From Methylophilaceae bacterium (GTDB lineage: Bacteria > Pseudomonadota > Gammaproteobacteria > Burkholderiales > Methylophilaceae), in assembly GCA_028247015.1 (NCBI GenBank), contig JAOKFJ010000002.1, positions 20,463-84,462 on the forward strand: 64,000 nt of DNA, read 5' to 3'. Shown in pieces: positions 1-10,377 of this stretch. Below the pieces are notes generated by a model. That model ran no database searches and was not told the origin of the DNA. It saw only the letters and a list, made by a program, of their open reading frames with translations. Position 1 is the stretch's first letter. Each line of letters opens with the position of its first letter. Both the position numbers and the translations under genes were made by a program.

Positions 1-633
1 GGACTTCCATAGAAAGAGATTACCAATTGTTGGCTTTACTTGAATTCTTTCAATAGTATGCCCTCTATCTATAGCCAGATCTTTTGCTATATTTTTAGCT
101 TTATTATGTTGAACTACACCTAGCCCTAAGTAAAGCAGACCCCAAATTAATGCTAGTTTTGCAAGAAGTGTTTCTTTAAAAAATATACTCATTAATATTA
201 ATATTAGTATTGGTAATGTGAAGAGTGGGTCGATAATAGAAATATTATTCCATGAGATACGATTATAGCTAAAGGGCCATAACAATAAAGTCCCATAACT
301 AGTGCAGGCATCTAACAGACCATGAGTTCCATAGCCGAGTGTCGAGAAGATCCATGCTTGCTTAAAGGATAAGCTTTTTTTAAGTCTTAAAATAAAAAAT
401 AATATAGATGCACAAATTAAACCACCAATGGGTATAAAAACTAAGGAATGTGAAAATTGACGATGATATTCTAGAAAGAGGAGAGGGTCCTGCTCTGATC
501 GAATAAAAATATCAAGGTCGGGAGCCATACCTGATAAAAATCCAAGAATACCTGCACTAACTAAGTACCTTTTATTTTTTACTGTTGATTGAGCGACGGA
601 TGCTCCAATAACTCCCTGACTTATGGGATCCAT
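1..633 (-). CDS. YdjM/DUF457-like inner membrane protein, 3' end cut by window edge
   Basis: The minus strand reads openly from an ATG at 633 to the window edge, giving 211 codons without a stop. The N-terminus MDPISQGVIGASVAQ, the segment HRQFSHSLVFIP near residue 65 and THGLLDACTSYGT near residue 105 match the YdjM superfamily of membrane-bound predicted metal-dependent hydrolases. The conserved His and Asp residues are in place, and several hydrophobic helices are visible after residue 75. The family is often called LexA-regulated in E. coli, but no such site was sought here. It starts only 2 bp from the end of thrH on the same strand, so the two may be co-transcribed. The enzymatic activity of the family is not established. 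Confidence 0.75.
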   Translation of the reverse strand, partial: MDPISQGVIGASVAQSTVKNKRYLVSAGILGFLSGMAPDLDIFIRSEQDPLLFLEYHRQFSHSLVFIPIGGLICASILFFILRLKKSLSFKQAWIFSTLGYGTHGLLDACTSYGTLLLWPFSYNRISWNNISIIDPLFTLPILILILMSIFFKETLLAKLALIWGLLYLGLGVVQHNKAKNIAKDLAIDRGHTIERIQVKPTIGNLFLWKS

Positions 634-635
634 CG

Positions 636-1253
636 TTAGTGGGCTTTTTTTAGATTAGTTCTAGATTTCAGGAACAGCTCTTTAAATTGAATATAGTCAG
701 TTGCTACGGGAAATTGAGGAAATTCGGTGATTAATTTATCTGGAGGGCAGAATAATATCCCTGCATCTGCTTGCCTCAACATTCCAATATCATTGTATGA
801 ATCTCCTGCTGAAACTACTTGTAAATTAAGTCCTTGGAGCGCTTTTACAGCTTTAGTTTTCTGGTCTTCTTGTCTAAGTTTATACCCTGAAATTTCACCA
901 TTATTTTTGACGATCAAATTATGACAAAATAAGGTTGGATAATCCAATTGCTTCATTAATGGCCCTGCAAATTGATAAAAGGTATCAGAAAGAATAATTA
1001 CTTCAAATTCTGATTTTAACCATTTAAGAAATTCTTGAGCACCTTCTAATGGAGATAGTGTTGCGATGACTGACTGTATATCATTAAGTTTTAAATTATG
1101 TTGCTTTAGGATATTAATCCTACCCCGCATTAAGACATCATAATTTGGGATATCTCGTGTGGTTAGCTTAAGTTCTTCAATACCTGATTTTTCGGCAAAT
1201 TTTATCCAAATTTCTGGGAGTAAAACTCCTTCTAGATCAATACAAGCTAACAT
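636..1253 (-). CDS. thrH: bifunctional phosphoserine phosphatase/homoserine phosphotransferase ThrH
   Basis: The 205-residue protein is a cytosolic HAD-superfamily enzyme that dephosphorylates phosphoserine and can transfer the phosphate to homoserine, linking serine and threonine synthesis. Motif I is unusual in the way typical of ThrH: CIDLEGVLLPEIW has Asp6 and Glu8 where most phosphatases have DxD. Motif II is LSDT near residue 90, and motif III/IV is GDSYNDIGM near residue 150. The length fits the family. It lies just upstream of the YdjM-like gene on the same strand. Call is confident from the first 20 residues and the HAD motifs. Confidence 0.9.
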   Translation of the reverse strand: MLACIDLEGVLLPEIWIKFAEKSGIEELKLTTRDIPNYDVLMRGRINILKQHNLKLNDIQSVIATLSPLEGAQEFLKWLKSEFEVIILSDTFYQFAGPLMKQLDYPTLFCHNLIVKNNGEISGYKLRQEDQKTKAVKALQGLNLQVVSAGDSYNDIGMLRQADAGILFCPPDKLITEFPQFPVATDYIQFKELFLKSRTNLKKAH

Positions 1254-1375
1254 GATTTATCCTTGATTATTTTTTTTGCATTACATCAAAAGCTAATACT
1301 ATTCGATTTTTTTTATTATATTGTATTCTCAAACGCTAAGTTTTTTTTAACGTAAAGCGATCATTTATTATGATT

Positions 1376-2800
1376 TCAAAGACAATAAAAATTAACTCCT
1401 ATTATAACTCTATCTTTATTTCCTCCATAAACCGAAGAATGATTTCTATCAGAAGGGAAGATTGTTATTAAGCCTTTAGTAGGAAGAATATCTTTGTTTG
1501 GTTCGTAAAGCTTCAAAATACCTGGCTCACTGCAGCCTTGATCTCCGACTGAAAGGTAATAAACAAGACTGTACTTTTGTTTTGCTAAATTAAGAATAGG
1601 GTCTTTGTCTCTCGAGCTAATGTGATTGTGGACCCTCGTGCCACCCCCAGCTCCAAAGATGCTAAAAAAAGACTCATCTACAAAAATTTTCGAATTAAAA
1701 GTCTTGATTAAAATTCTTTCGAAGTCTTCTGCTAAGTATTTTATAATAGGATGATGTTGATTATCTCGAAATAGTTCATAAAGAGAGCCTCTAGTATTTC
1801 CAAAACTAGGATCTTTTTCTTTCTCTAAGTTTGATGATTTTAATTCATATAGACAGGTAAGTAGTTCTTCTTCTACAGCTCTTTCCAACATAAATACTTT
1901 GCGGGGAAGGTCAAGATTACAATCCATGTTTTTTTTATTGGCAGCACTAACTTCGAAAGTTTTTTGCGGCTTTCTTGCCTGCAAAACGCTCAATAAAAAA
2001 CTATAGGATCCTGACTCAGGATCAATATGGTTTGCTCTTTCTATGCTTGTGATTGCAGAGTCTATATCTCCTTTACCATAAAGAATAATACCTAAGGTAT
2101 AGTAGACATTTGCAATGTCAGGCTCCAAAATTAATGCTTGCCTGCAGATTGCTTCAGCCTCGTCTAACCTCCCCAAATCCTTTAGTGTGATACCCAGACC
2201 GCAATGAGCTACTACATAGTCTGGTTTTAAGGCTATAGCTTGCCTATACCCTTGTTCAGCCTCATCTAACCTACCTAGGTCATGAAGTGTCATACCTAAG
2301 ATGCAGTGGGCGTCGGAAAAGTCTGGCTGCAGTGCTATTGTTTTTTTTAAGCTTACCTCACCTTCTTCTAATCTCCCAAGTTCTGAAAGCGCTTTACCCA
2401 TCATGAAATGTGCATGGATATAGTTTGATTGAATTGTAATGGCTTTTTTGAAGGGCGCTATAGACTCTTCTAGGTTACCTAGTTCGTATAAAATAATTCC
2501 AAGATTACTATGGGCCTCGACATCATTAGGGCCAAGTTCAGCTGCTTTTTTGTTAGCATTTAATGCTTCGGTAAGTTTACCCGTGTCCTTATGAACAGCT
2601 GCCAGAAGTTTCCATGCAAATTGATGGTATGGAAATTGTTGTATAGTTTGGATTATTGCCTTCTCAGCATCTTCGTAATTTCTATTTTGATAGAGATCAA
2701 GAAGCTTAATTAATAATTCCTGAGGAGGGCTCTTAGCATTTTTCCTTTTTTTTTCTTCTGCAATTTTCTTACGCTTCTCAGAAAGTGTTAGGATTTTCAT
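1376..2800 (-). CDS. TPR protein with C-terminal 2OG-Fe(II) oxygenase-like domain (copy 1)
   Basis: The 474-residue protein starts with a basic Lys-rich stretch, then about six TPR repeats (roughly residues 40-270, with phrases such as LGRLDEAEQGYRQAI), a linker and a C-terminal domain from about 290. That domain carries the HNH iron-ligand region, PGILKLYEP, IFPSDRNHSS with the distal His, and DRVIIGVNF with the 2-oxoglutarate-binding Arg. This pattern matches the putative 2OG-Fe(II) oxygenase family (PF13759-like). The gene lies 15 bp downstream of a paralog of the same architecture, clearly a tandem duplication. The substrate is unknown. TPRs suggest it acts on or with a protein partner. 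Confidence 0.75.
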   Translation of the reverse strand: MKILTLSEKRKKIAEEKKRKNAKSPPQELLIKLLDLYQNRNYEDAEKAIIQTIQQFPYHQFAWKLLAAVHKDTGKLTEALNANKKAAELGPNDVEAHSNLGIILYELGNLEESIAPFKKAITIQSNYIHAHFMMGKALSELGRLEEGEVSLKKTIALQPDFSDAHCILGMTLHDLGRLDEAEQGYRQAIALKPDYVVAHCGLGITLKDLGRLDEAEAICRQALILEPDIANVYYTLGIILYGKGDIDSAITSIERANHIDPESGSYSFLLSVLQARKPQKTFEVSAANKKNMDCNLDLPRKVFMLERAVEEELLTCLYELKSSNLEKEKDPSFGNTRGSLYELFRDNQHHPIIKYLAEDFERILIKTFNSKIFVDESFFSIFGAGGGTRVHNHISSRDKDPILNLAKQKYSLVYYLSVGDQGCSEPGILKLYEPNKDILPTKGLITIFPSDRNHSSVYGGNKDRVIIGVNFYCL

Positions 2801-2815
2801 ATTAATAAGATAGCA

Positions 2816-4267
2816 TCAGAGACTATAAAAATTAACACCAATCATAACCCGATCGGTTTTTCCACCATAAACTGCAGAGTGTAACCTACTAGAGGGAAAG
2901 ATTATTATCATACCGTTATTGGGAAGAATATCTTCGTCGGGCTCGTAAAGTTTTAAAATGCCCGGCTCCTTGCAATCTTGATCTCCTACAGAAAGATAAT
3001 ACACAAGGGAGTACTTTTGCTTACCTAAATTGAATCCGATATCCTTGTCAAAATCCATTATATGCTTATGAGGAGTTAAGCCTCCGCCAGCACCCAAAAT
3101 ATTAAAGAAAGAATCAAGTATGAAGACGTCTGATTTGACAGCTTCCATCAAAATTCTTGTTAAATCCTCTGCTAACTTTTGAATGGTAGAACTGCTGTCT
3201 TGAAATAAGTTAAAATCTGGTGAGCACTTACCATTTCCATAGCGAGCATCACTTCTTCCAGAGGCTAACAGTCCTCCTCTTTTTAATTTTTCTATTTCTA
3301 AAAAACTCATTTCATAAAGTCTGTTGATAAGTCCTTCTTCTACTTCTCTATTCAAGATAAGTGGACTGGAGGGCAATTCTTTCAAGGCATCTGTGCCATT
3401 CGCCTTAGTACCCACAGCTTTACTTTCCTCTCGAGAAATTCTTGACTTTATAACAGTCAATATTAATTCATATTCTTTTAATTCTGGACTAATGTCATGT
3501 GCGTTCTGTGCACTTTCTAGCGCTAAATCCTTATAACCCAATTTATAAAGAATTCGAGACAAGTTATAGTATGCTAGGGAAAAATCGGGTTTTAACTTAA
3601 TTGATTTCCTGGTGCTTACCTCAGCTTCTTCTAATCTGCCAAGTTCTTCGAGCGCGATACCTAAGTTGCTGTAGGCTTCGGGATAGTTAGGGTTTAAATC
3701 TATTGCTTGGGCATAGCTTGCTTCAGCCTCATCTAATCTACCCAGCTTTTTGAGCGTGTTACCCAAGTTGTTATAGGCTTCTACAAAGTCAGGCTTCAGC
3801 GCTATTGCTCGCCTGTGGCTTGCCTCAGCTTCTTCCAATCCACCCAGTTCTTGGAGACACAAACCTAAGTTGTTGTGGGCTTCGATATAGTCAGGCTTCA
3901 GTACTATCGCTTGAGTAAAGCATGCTTCAGCCTCGTAAAATCTACCCAGTTCCTGAAGAATCGCACCCAAGTTACTATGGGCTTCGGCATCTTGTGGAGC
4001 TAATTCCATAGCTCTTCGATTAGCATTTACTGCTTCAGATTTTCTTTTTGTTTTCGCTAATATTGCCCCCAGTACTTTCCAGCCAAACTGATGATAAGGA
4101 AATTCTTGGGTTAAATATACCGCTAGCTTTTCCGCATCATCGTTTTGTCCAGTTTGATAGAGCTCAAGAAGCTTAATTAATAATTCCTGAGGAGGGCTCT
4201 TAGCCTTTTTTATTTTTTTTGCTTCGGCGATCTGTTTACGCTTTTCAGAAAGGGTTAAGTTTTTCAT
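2816..4267 (-). CDS. TPR protein with C-terminal 2OG-Fe(II) oxygenase-like domain (copy 2)
   Basis: The 483-residue protein has the same layout as its downstream neighbour: a basic N-terminus, TPR units at about residues 40-270 (for example LGRFYEAEACFTQAI), a variable linker and an oxygenase-like C-terminal domain from about 300. The domain shows TPHKHIMDFDKD, PGILKLYEPDEDILP, FPSSRLHSAVYGG and a final DRVMIGVNFYSL, so the presumed iron His pair and the Arg are present. The first 40 residues are nearly identical to copy 1, and 41 nt (4164-4204 versus 2697-2737) are identical, which indicates recent duplication or gene conversion. Function beyond the fold family is not known. Confidence 0.75.
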   Translation of the reverse strand: MKNLTLSEKRKQIAEAKKIKKAKSPPQELLIKLLELYQTGQNDDAEKLAVYLTQEFPYHQFGWKVLGAILAKTKRKSEAVNANRRAMELAPQDAEAHSNLGAILQELGRFYEAEACFTQAIVLKPDYIEAHNNLGLCLQELGGLEEAEASHRRAIALKPDFVEAYNNLGNTLKKLGRLDEAEASYAQAIDLNPNYPEAYSNLGIALEELGRLEEAEVSTRKSIKLKPDFSLAYYNLSRILYKLGYKDLALESAQNAHDISPELKEYELILTVIKSRISREESKAVGTKANGTDALKELPSSPLILNREVEEGLINRLYEMSFLEIEKLKRGGLLASGRSDARYGNGKCSPDFNLFQDSSSTIQKLAEDLTRILMEAVKSDVFILDSFFNILGAGGGLTPHKHIMDFDKDIGFNLGKQKYSLVYYLSVGDQDCKEPGILKLYEPDEDILPNNGMIIIFPSSRLHSAVYGGKTDRVMIGVNFYSL

Positions 4268-4326
4268 ATATTTGTAATTATATTCTATTCAATAAAAAAA
4301 ATTACAGCTTTTTTTATTGCTTATTT

Positions 4327-5886
4327 CTATTCCCACTCAATAGTTGCTGGAGGCTTACCTGAAATGTCATACACAACACGGTTAATGCCTTTGACTTCAT
4401 TGATAATACGGTTTGAGACTTTACCTAAAAGGTTATAAGGTAATTCTGCCCAATGAGCGGTCATAAAATCTGAAGTAATAACAGCTCTTAGTGAAACAAC
4501 ATATTCGTAGGTACGTCCGTCTCCCATAACACCAACAGATTTAACAGGTAAAAATACAGTAAATGCCTGCGAAGTCTTTTCATACCAACCACTTTTCTTA
4601 AGCTCTTCAATAAATATAGCATCTGCCTTTCTCAATAGATTTGCAAATTCCATATTTACTTCACCTAAAATTCTAACGCCCAGACCAGGTCCAGGGAAGG
4701 GGTGTCGGTAAACCATTTCTTTGGGAAGCCCTAGAGCAACTCCAAGCTCGCGAACCTCATCCTTAAATAATTCTCTTAAAGGCTCGAGAAGCTTTAAATT
4801 AAGTGTATCTGGTAAACCACCAACATTATGATGGCTTTTAATATTATGTGCTTTTTTAGTCTTACCTCCTGCCGATTCAATAACGTCTGGGTATATTGTT
4901 CCTTGGGCTAACCATCTGACATTTTTAAATTTTTTTGATTGGTCTTGAAAGACTTCTACAAAATCCCTACCAATAATCTTTCTTTTGACTTCAGGATCAG
5001 AAATACCTTTAAGGTCTGACATAAATTTTTCTGTTGCATCTACATGAATAACTTTAACCCCAAGATTTTTCCCAAAGGTTTCCATTACCGCTTCAGCTTC
5101 ATTAAGTCTGAGGAGGCCATGGTCAACAAAAACACAGGTCAATTTATTACCTATAGCTCGATGAATTAATGCGGCAGCAACAGAAGAATCAACCCCGCCT
5201 GAGAGACCAAGAAGAACCTCGTCATTTCCTACTGTTTTTTTAATATGTTGAACCGCTGTTTCAATATAATCTGGCATATTCCATTCTGGCTTAGATTTAC
5301 TAATATCAAATACAAATCTTTTTATTATGGCTTTGCCTTGGTTCGTGTGAGTAACTTCTGGATGAAACTGCACCCCATAAAATTTTCTTTCCTCATCTGC
5401 GATGGCAGCAATAGGGGTCGATTGATTACTTGCAATAACTTTAAAATTATTTGGGAGGCTTATAACTTTATCACCGTGACTCATCCAGACATCAAGGAGA
5501 CCGTGACCATCATTATTAGTTTTGTCCTGAATATCTTTTAGTAATGATGAGTGACCTTGAGCACGGATTTCTGCGTAGCCAAACTCTCGCTTATCACTGG
5601 TCTCAACCTTACCTCCTAATTGATTTGTCATGACCTGCATTCCGTAACATATTCCTAGCATGGGTATGCCCATATTAAAGATAGAATCTGGAGCTTGAGG
5701 CGTCTCGTCTTCATAGACTGAATTAGGACCACCTGAGAGAATGATGGATATTGGTGAGAACTCTTCAATTCTTTTAATATCAACATCGTAAGGCAGAATT
5801 TCGCAATAGACGTTTAGTTCGCGAACACGCCTAGCAATTAGCTGTGTATATTGTGAGCCAAAATCAAGAATTAAAATTTTATCCAT
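4327..5886 (-). CDS. guaA: GMP synthase (glutamine-hydrolysing)
   Basis: The 519-residue enzyme converts XMP, ATP and glutamine to GMP. The N-terminal class I glutamine amidotransferase has the nucleophile in GICYGMQ near residue 80 and the His/Glu pair in HPEVTH near 175. The ATP pyrophosphatase half has the PP-loop LSGGVDSS near 228, and the C-terminal dimerisation domain ends in the canonical [18 protein letters not shown]. Length is exactly that of the family. It sits 38 bp downstream of guaB, so the two last steps of GMP synthesis form one transcription unit. Confidence 0.98.
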   Translation of the reverse strand: MDKILILDFGSQYTQLIARRVRELNVYCEILPYDVDIKRIEEFSPISIILSGGPNSVYEDETPQAPDSIFNMGIPMLGICYGMQVMTNQLGGKVETSDKREFGYAEIRAQGHSSLLKDIQDKTNNDGHGLLDVWMSHGDKVISLPNNFKVIASNQSTPIAAIADEERKFYGVQFHPEVTHTNQGKAIIKRFVFDISKSKPEWNMPDYIETAVQHIKKTVGNDEVLLGLSGGVDSSVAAALIHRAIGNKLTCVFVDHGLLRLNEAEAVMETFGKNLGVKVIHVDATEKFMSDLKGISDPEVKRKIIGRDFVEVFQDQSKKFKNVRWLAQGTIYPDVIESAGGKTKKAHNIKSHHNVGGLPDTLNLKLLEPLRELFKDEVRELGVALGLPKEMVYRHPFPGPGLGVRILGEVNMEFANLLRKADAIFIEELKKSGWYEKTSQAFTVFLPVKSVGVMGDGRTYEYVVSLRAVITSDFMTAHWAELPYNLLGKVSNRIINEVKGINRVVYDISGKPPATIEWE

Positions 5887-5924
5887 CTAATAAGCTTGGA
5901 TTGAAAACTTAATATTTGTAATCA

Positions 5925-7412
<1,488 letters not shown>

Positions 7413-7454
7413 TTATACAGAAAAGGTTGTATTGAATCGAGTAAAAGTAATAAA

Positions 7455-7757
7455 TTATTTGTATTTTTTTTTATTCTTATCTTCTGCGACTCTTTTCCGT
7501 CGAATTTCTTTTGGGTCTGCGATAAGAGGGCGATAAATTTCAATGCGATCACGGTCTCGTGGAACATGGTCTAGCTTTGTTAGTTTTCCAAAAATTCCAA
7601 CTGGCTGATCATCGAGATTTATACTCTTAAATTCATTTAGAATGCCTGATAGCTCAATAATTTCTTTGACTGTTATGCCATTCTTGACTTTTACAGCGAT
7701 GATTAGTTGCTTTTCTGGTGTTGCGAATGCGACTTCAATCATAATCTGGTTAGGCAT
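7455..7757 (-). CDS. RnfH/UPF0125 family ubiquitin-like protein
   Basis: About 100 residues with a beta-grasp pattern (IEVAFATPEKQLIIAVKVKNGITVKEIIELSG ... IFGKL ... DRIEIYRPLIADPKE, then a basic tail RRKRVAEDKNKKK). This is the RnfH/RatB family usually encoded next to ratA. I placed the start at the ATG at 7757 rather than the longer frame to 7808, because an AAGGAT Shine-Dalgarno lies 6 nt upstream and the upstream extension overlaps ratA. The chosen start overlaps the ratA stop by 8 nt, suggesting translational coupling. The precise cellular role of the family is not settled. Confidence 0.85.
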   Translation of the reverse strand: MPNQIMIEVAFATPEKQLIIAVKVKNGITVKEIIELSGILNEFKSINLDDQPVGIFGKLTKLDHVPRDRDRIEIYRPLIADPKEIRRKRVAEDKNKKKYK

Positions 7758-8184
7758 CAATATCCTTATTGGCCTGAGCAACAAAGTTATCAATAAATGT
7801 GTTTGCAATCATACTAAACACTGGTGAAATTAGTTTATCTAAAATTAAATTACTAAATTCATAATGTAACTCAAGCTCTATTCTGCATGCATTTTCTTCT
7901 ATCTCAAAGAATTGCCAACGACCTTCGAGCTTTTTAAATGGGCCATTGATAAGCTTTATAAGCATTTGTTCAGGATAAGTTTTGAAATTCTCAGTGGTGA
8001 ATGATTGCTTTACGCCTTTGTAGTTTATTAGAATAGTTGCGCGTGTAATTTCATCAGTTCTAGCTAACACTTTTGTTTCTCCGCACCATGGAAGAAAGTC
8101 GGGATAATCTTCAACTTGATCAACTAACTTAAAAAGCTTTGCTCTGGGGTGAAGGACTATGGCATGTCTTTTAATTGTGACCAT
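7750..8184 (-). CDS. ratA: RatA/Coq10-like START-domain protein
   Basis: The 144-residue protein has the START/polyketide-cyclase pattern of the RatA/Coq10 family, including LVDQVEDYPDFLPWCGETKV near residues 19-38 and FKKLEGRWQFFEI near 95. In E. coli RatA is reported to bind 50S subunits, while Coq10 relatives bind ubiquinone, so the toxin name should be taken with care. The gene is divergent from smpB with 55 bp between them and is followed by overlapping rnfH. This ratA-smpB arrangement is common in beta- and gammaproteobacteria. Confidence 0.9.
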   Translation of the reverse strand: MVTIKRHAIVLHPRAKLFKLVDQVEDYPDFLPWCGETKVLARTDEITRATILINYKGVKQSFTTENFKTYPEQMLIKLINGPFKKLEGRWQFFEIEENACRIELELHYEFSNLILDKLISPVFSMIANTFIDNFVAQANKDIDA

Positions 8185-8239
8185 GGAATTATAATATTAA
8201 AGTTGGAGTACAATTATACGTTTAATTGGTTATATATTA

Positions 8240-8695
8240 ATGAGTATTGTTCAAAATAAGAAAGCTTTTCATGATTACTTCATTGAAGACAAGTATGAGG
8301 CAGGTATTGTCCTTGAAGGCTGGGAAGTTAAAGCAATAAGGGATAATCGTGCTCATATTAAAGAGTCTTATGTGATTATTCAAAGAGGTGAGATTTATCT
8401 TCTAGGTTGCCATATAACCCCTATGGGCAATGCTTCAACTCATATTAATCCAGAGAATGTTCGTACAAGAAAATTACTTCTCAAAGACGAAGAAATTGCA
8501 AAGTTAATAGGCAAGGTAGAGCGCTCAGGCTATACGCTAGTTCCATTAGATTTACATTTTAAGAGAGGTTATATTAAGTGTGAGATAGGTTTAGCAAAAG
8601 GGAAAAAACAATACGATAAAAGAGCTACAGAAAAAGAGAAAGACTGGAATAGAGAGAAAAATAGGATCATGAGGGCAGCCAACAAAGGAAAGTAG
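8240..8695 (+). CDS. smpB: SsrA-binding protein SmpB
   Basis: The 151-residue protein binds tmRNA and delivers it to stalled ribosomes in trans-translation. The sequence shows the SmpB OB-fold core ([27 protein letters not shown] at residues 8-34), the RNA-binding LLGCHITP segment and the basic C-terminal tail [14 protein letters not shown] that inserts into the mRNA channel. It lies 19 bp upstream of its partner ssrA on the same strand, so the protein and RNA may be expressed together. Confidence 0.98.
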   Translation: MSIVQNKKAFHDYFIEDKYEAGIVLEGWEVKAIRDNRAHIKESYVIIQRGEIYLLGCHITPMGNASTHINPENVRTRKLLLKDEEIAKLIGKVERSGYTLVPLDLHFKRGYIKCEIGLAKGKKQYDKRATEKEKDWNREKNRIMRAANKGK

Positions 8696-8714
8696 TATAA
8701 TGGAAACTTGTTTT

Positions 8715-9069
8715 GGGGCTGACCAGGTTTCGACGTGGGTTACAAAGCAGAATAGTGCATACCGAGGCTTCTAGGTACCTCGTAAATAAACTAGAAAAAA
8801 AAGTAATCGCAAATGACGATAACTACGCTTTAGCTGCTTAATTCCAGCTAAACGCTGTCCCGATTTGTCACTCGCTCGGGTTACAGCGTCATAAAGAGAG
8901 ACTCGGAGATTATTGGGTTACTTAATAATTTCTTAAACTAAGGTAACTCGCTTTTATATTCGCTTGCTTGTTGGTGGAGTAGAAGTTAAACATAAACAAC
9001 ATAGCTATGTATGTAGACCTATCTGTAGAGGATTTGCGGACGGGGGTTCGATTCCCCCCAGCTCCACCA
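8715..9069 (+). ncRNA. ssrA: transfer-messenger RNA (tmRNA)
   Basis: The RNA begins GGGGCTGACCAGGTTTCGAC and ends in a T-arm and acceptor strand GGGGGTTCGATTCCCCCCAGC followed by TCCACCA, so CCA is encoded. The resume codon GCA is at 8809 and the reading frame runs to TAA at 8841, giving the tag ANDDNYALAA, close to the ANDENYALAA tags of gamma- and betaproteobacteria. The length of 355 nt fits a one-piece tmRNA. It directly follows smpB. The 3' end is a favourite target of tyrosine integrases, and a copy of it recurs at 10378. Confidence 0.97.
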
Positions 9070-9072
9070 ATT
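9059..9072 (+). repeat. attL-like copy of 14-bp tmRNA-end repeat
   Basis: CAGCTCCACCAATT covers the last 11 nt of ssrA plus 3 nt. The identical sequence recurs at 10378-10391. A direct repeat of a tmRNA 3' end is the usual footprint of site-specific integration. No integrase gene lies between the two copies, so the element would be decayed. Confidence 0.6.
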
Positions 9073-9075
9073 GTT

Positions 9076-9101
9076 AAACCCTTGATTATCTAGGGTTTTT
9101 T
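9076..9101 (+). terminator. rho-independent terminator after tmRNA
   Basis: AAACCCT and AGGGTTT form a 7-bp stem with a 9-nt loop, followed by a run of T. It begins 6 nt after the tmRNA CCA end, as expected for ssrA termination. Confidence 0.85.
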
Positions 9102-9235
9102 CTTATATTATTTATTATTCGGTTTTACAAATCTGCAAAGAAAAACCTCGTCAAGGATTAGACGACTCATTATTAGATTTATATTTTAATGATTTAAAAT
9201 AATTTTTAGGATAAATAAAAGGACTGATATAGATT

Positions 9236-9355
9236 ATGGAGTCTTTCTCTGAAGAGTTTTTAGGAATACCAGAAGTTATTTGGAAAGGCATATTGTTTCT
9301 CATAGTCTGTGTTGCTATTTACTATGGTTGGAAAAGAAATAAGGATGATGTCTGA
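9236..9355 (+). CDS. small single-helix membrane protein, 39 aa
   Basis: The reading frame encodes 39 residues: an acidic amphipathic N-terminus (MESFSEEFLGIPEVIWKG), one transmembrane helix (ILFLIVCVAIYYGW) and a charged tail. The stop at 9353-9355 is 1 nt before the preferred start of the next membrane ORF at 9357, so the two look translationally coupled. It lies inside the interval bounded by the tmRNA-end repeats. I do not recognise a family. Support rests on the clean membrane-protein pattern and the tight coupling. Confidence 0.5.
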   Translation: MESFSEEFLGIPEVIWKGILFLIVCVAIYYGWKRNKDDV

Positions 9356-9356
9356 T

Positions 9357-9554
9357 ATGTCATTAGAGAATATATATGGTGTTGTTGTGTTGGTAGGAGT
9401 AGGTTTAGTTATACTGTTACATCCAGATAAATTTCGCTATTCATCTAAACATATACGTCAGTTCATCTTTAGATATTGGTGGATTTCCATATTTGTACTT
9501 CTTGGTTATTTAACAATGACAGAGGGGAGTCATCTCTTCATCCCAACCGACTAA
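9357..9554 (+). CDS. small two-helix membrane protein
   Basis: From the ATG at 9357 the product has 65 residues with two hydrophobic helices, VVVLVGVGLVILL and WWISIFVLLGYLTM, separated by a basic loop (HPDKFRYSSKHIRQFIFRY). I prefer this start to the longer frame from 9309, because AAGGA lies about 11 nt upstream and the extension overlaps the preceding 39-residue ORF. The stop is immediately followed by the inverted repeat at 9555. No family was recognised. It and the upstream ORF may make a two-subunit membrane complex, which is inference. Confidence 0.55.
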   Translation: MSLENIYGVVVLVGVGLVILLHPDKFRYSSKHIRQFIFRYWWISIFVLLGYLTMTEGSHLFIPTD

Positions 9555-9583
9555 TTAAGTGGGAAAATTCGTATGCCACTTAA
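9555..9583. repeat. TTAAGTGG / CCACTTAA inverted repeat (site A)
   Basis: Perfect 8-bp arms with a 13-nt spacer containing AAATTCGTATG. A near copy with the same spacer length sits at 12959-12985, and a further half copy at 13002-13016. Both full sites start at the stop codon of a small ORF. They could be integrase arm-type sites or another recombination or protein-binding site. Confidence 0.55.
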
Positions 9584-9660
9584 CATTTAAACTGCATTGT
9601 ATTCTAGTGATTCTAAATAATGAACTTTAAAAGTTTACTTCACTCTTAATTTTACTTCTG

Positions 9661-9688
9661 GTATTTAACAATATGTTAAATACTTTTT
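9661..9688 (+). promoter_or_regulatory. AT-rich hairpin or operator upstream of the fasciclin gene
   Basis: GTATTTAAC and GTTAAATAC form perfect 9-bp arms around AATAT and are followed by five T. It could be a weak terminator for the small membrane ORFs or an operator for the fasciclin gene, which starts about 50 nt downstream. Confidence 0.4.
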
Positions 9689-9737
9689 GTGAAACAGTTA
9701 ACCTCACTTACAGCGCTCCAACTTAAAGGATTCAAAT

Positions 9738-10223
9738 ATGAAAAGAACTATTATCGTTTTTGCACTATCTCTATGTTTTGCAACCTCTGTTTTTGCTAAA
9801 GATATTATTGATACAGCAGTTGCTAATGGCAATTTTAAAACACTAGCTACTGCTCTTACTGCAGCAGATCTTATCGACACACTTAAAGGACCAGGTCCTT
9901 TTACCGTTTTTGCACCTACGGATAAAGCATTTGCTAAAATTCCTAAAGCAGATTTAGAAGCACTTCTAAAAGATAAGGCAAAATTAAGTGCGGTATTAAC
10001 TTATCATGTGGTCGCTGGAAAAGTTATGGCAGCAGATGTAAAAACTGGAAAAGTTAAAACCGTTCAAGGTTCCGAACTTAATGTCTCGGTCAATAGTACA
10101 AAAAAACCTTACAGTGAGAGTATTACTACTGTAAAAGTAGATAATGCAACTGTTATAATAGCTGATATTGTTGCAGACAACGGTGTCATTCATGTAATAG
10201 ATGCAGTGGTCATGCCTAAATAA
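9738..10223 (+). CDS. secreted fasciclin (FAS1) domain protein
   Basis: The 161-residue protein has a signal peptide ([20 protein letters not shown], cleavage near residue 20) and a single FAS1 domain. Diagnostic segments are [17 protein letters not shown] near residue 53, [10 protein letters not shown] near 90 and [13 protein letters not shown] at the C-terminus. Such small single-domain FAS1 proteins are periplasmic or surface adhesins, and their ligand is usually unknown. It lies alone between the small membrane ORFs and a strong terminator at 10281, inside the interval bounded by the tmRNA-end repeats. Confidence 0.92.
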   Translation: MKRTIIVFALSLCFATSVFAKDIIDTAVANGNFKTLATALTAADLIDTLKGPGPFTVFAPTDKAFAKIPKADLEALLKDKAKLSAVLTYHVVAGKVMAADVKTGKVKTVQGSELNVSVNSTKKPYSESITTVKVDNATVIIADIVADNGVIHVIDAVVMPK

Positions 10224-10280
10224 TTAATTAGTAATATTTAACCTTGTAATAAAGATTTAATTAATTAAGTTTTAATCAGA

Positions 10281-10309
10281 AAGCCCAGCAAAATTGTTGG
10301 GCTTTTTTT
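10281..10309 (+). terminator. rho-independent terminator after fasciclin gene
   Basis: AAGCCCAGCA pairs with TGTTGGGCTT around a short AAAT loop, with a GT wobble, followed by a run of seven T. Confidence 0.85.
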
Positions 10310-10377
10310 AATACACCCCACCCCAAAACCCACAAACCTTCCTATTTAATGAATAATAAATAAGAGGCGAGGGTGCA

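Noticed and set aside
7757..8184. RatA as a proven toxin of a toxin-antitoxin pair with the RnfH-like protein
   Set aside because: The pair is widespread as a Coq10/START protein with a ubiquitin-like neighbour; toxicity cannot be inferred from sequence.
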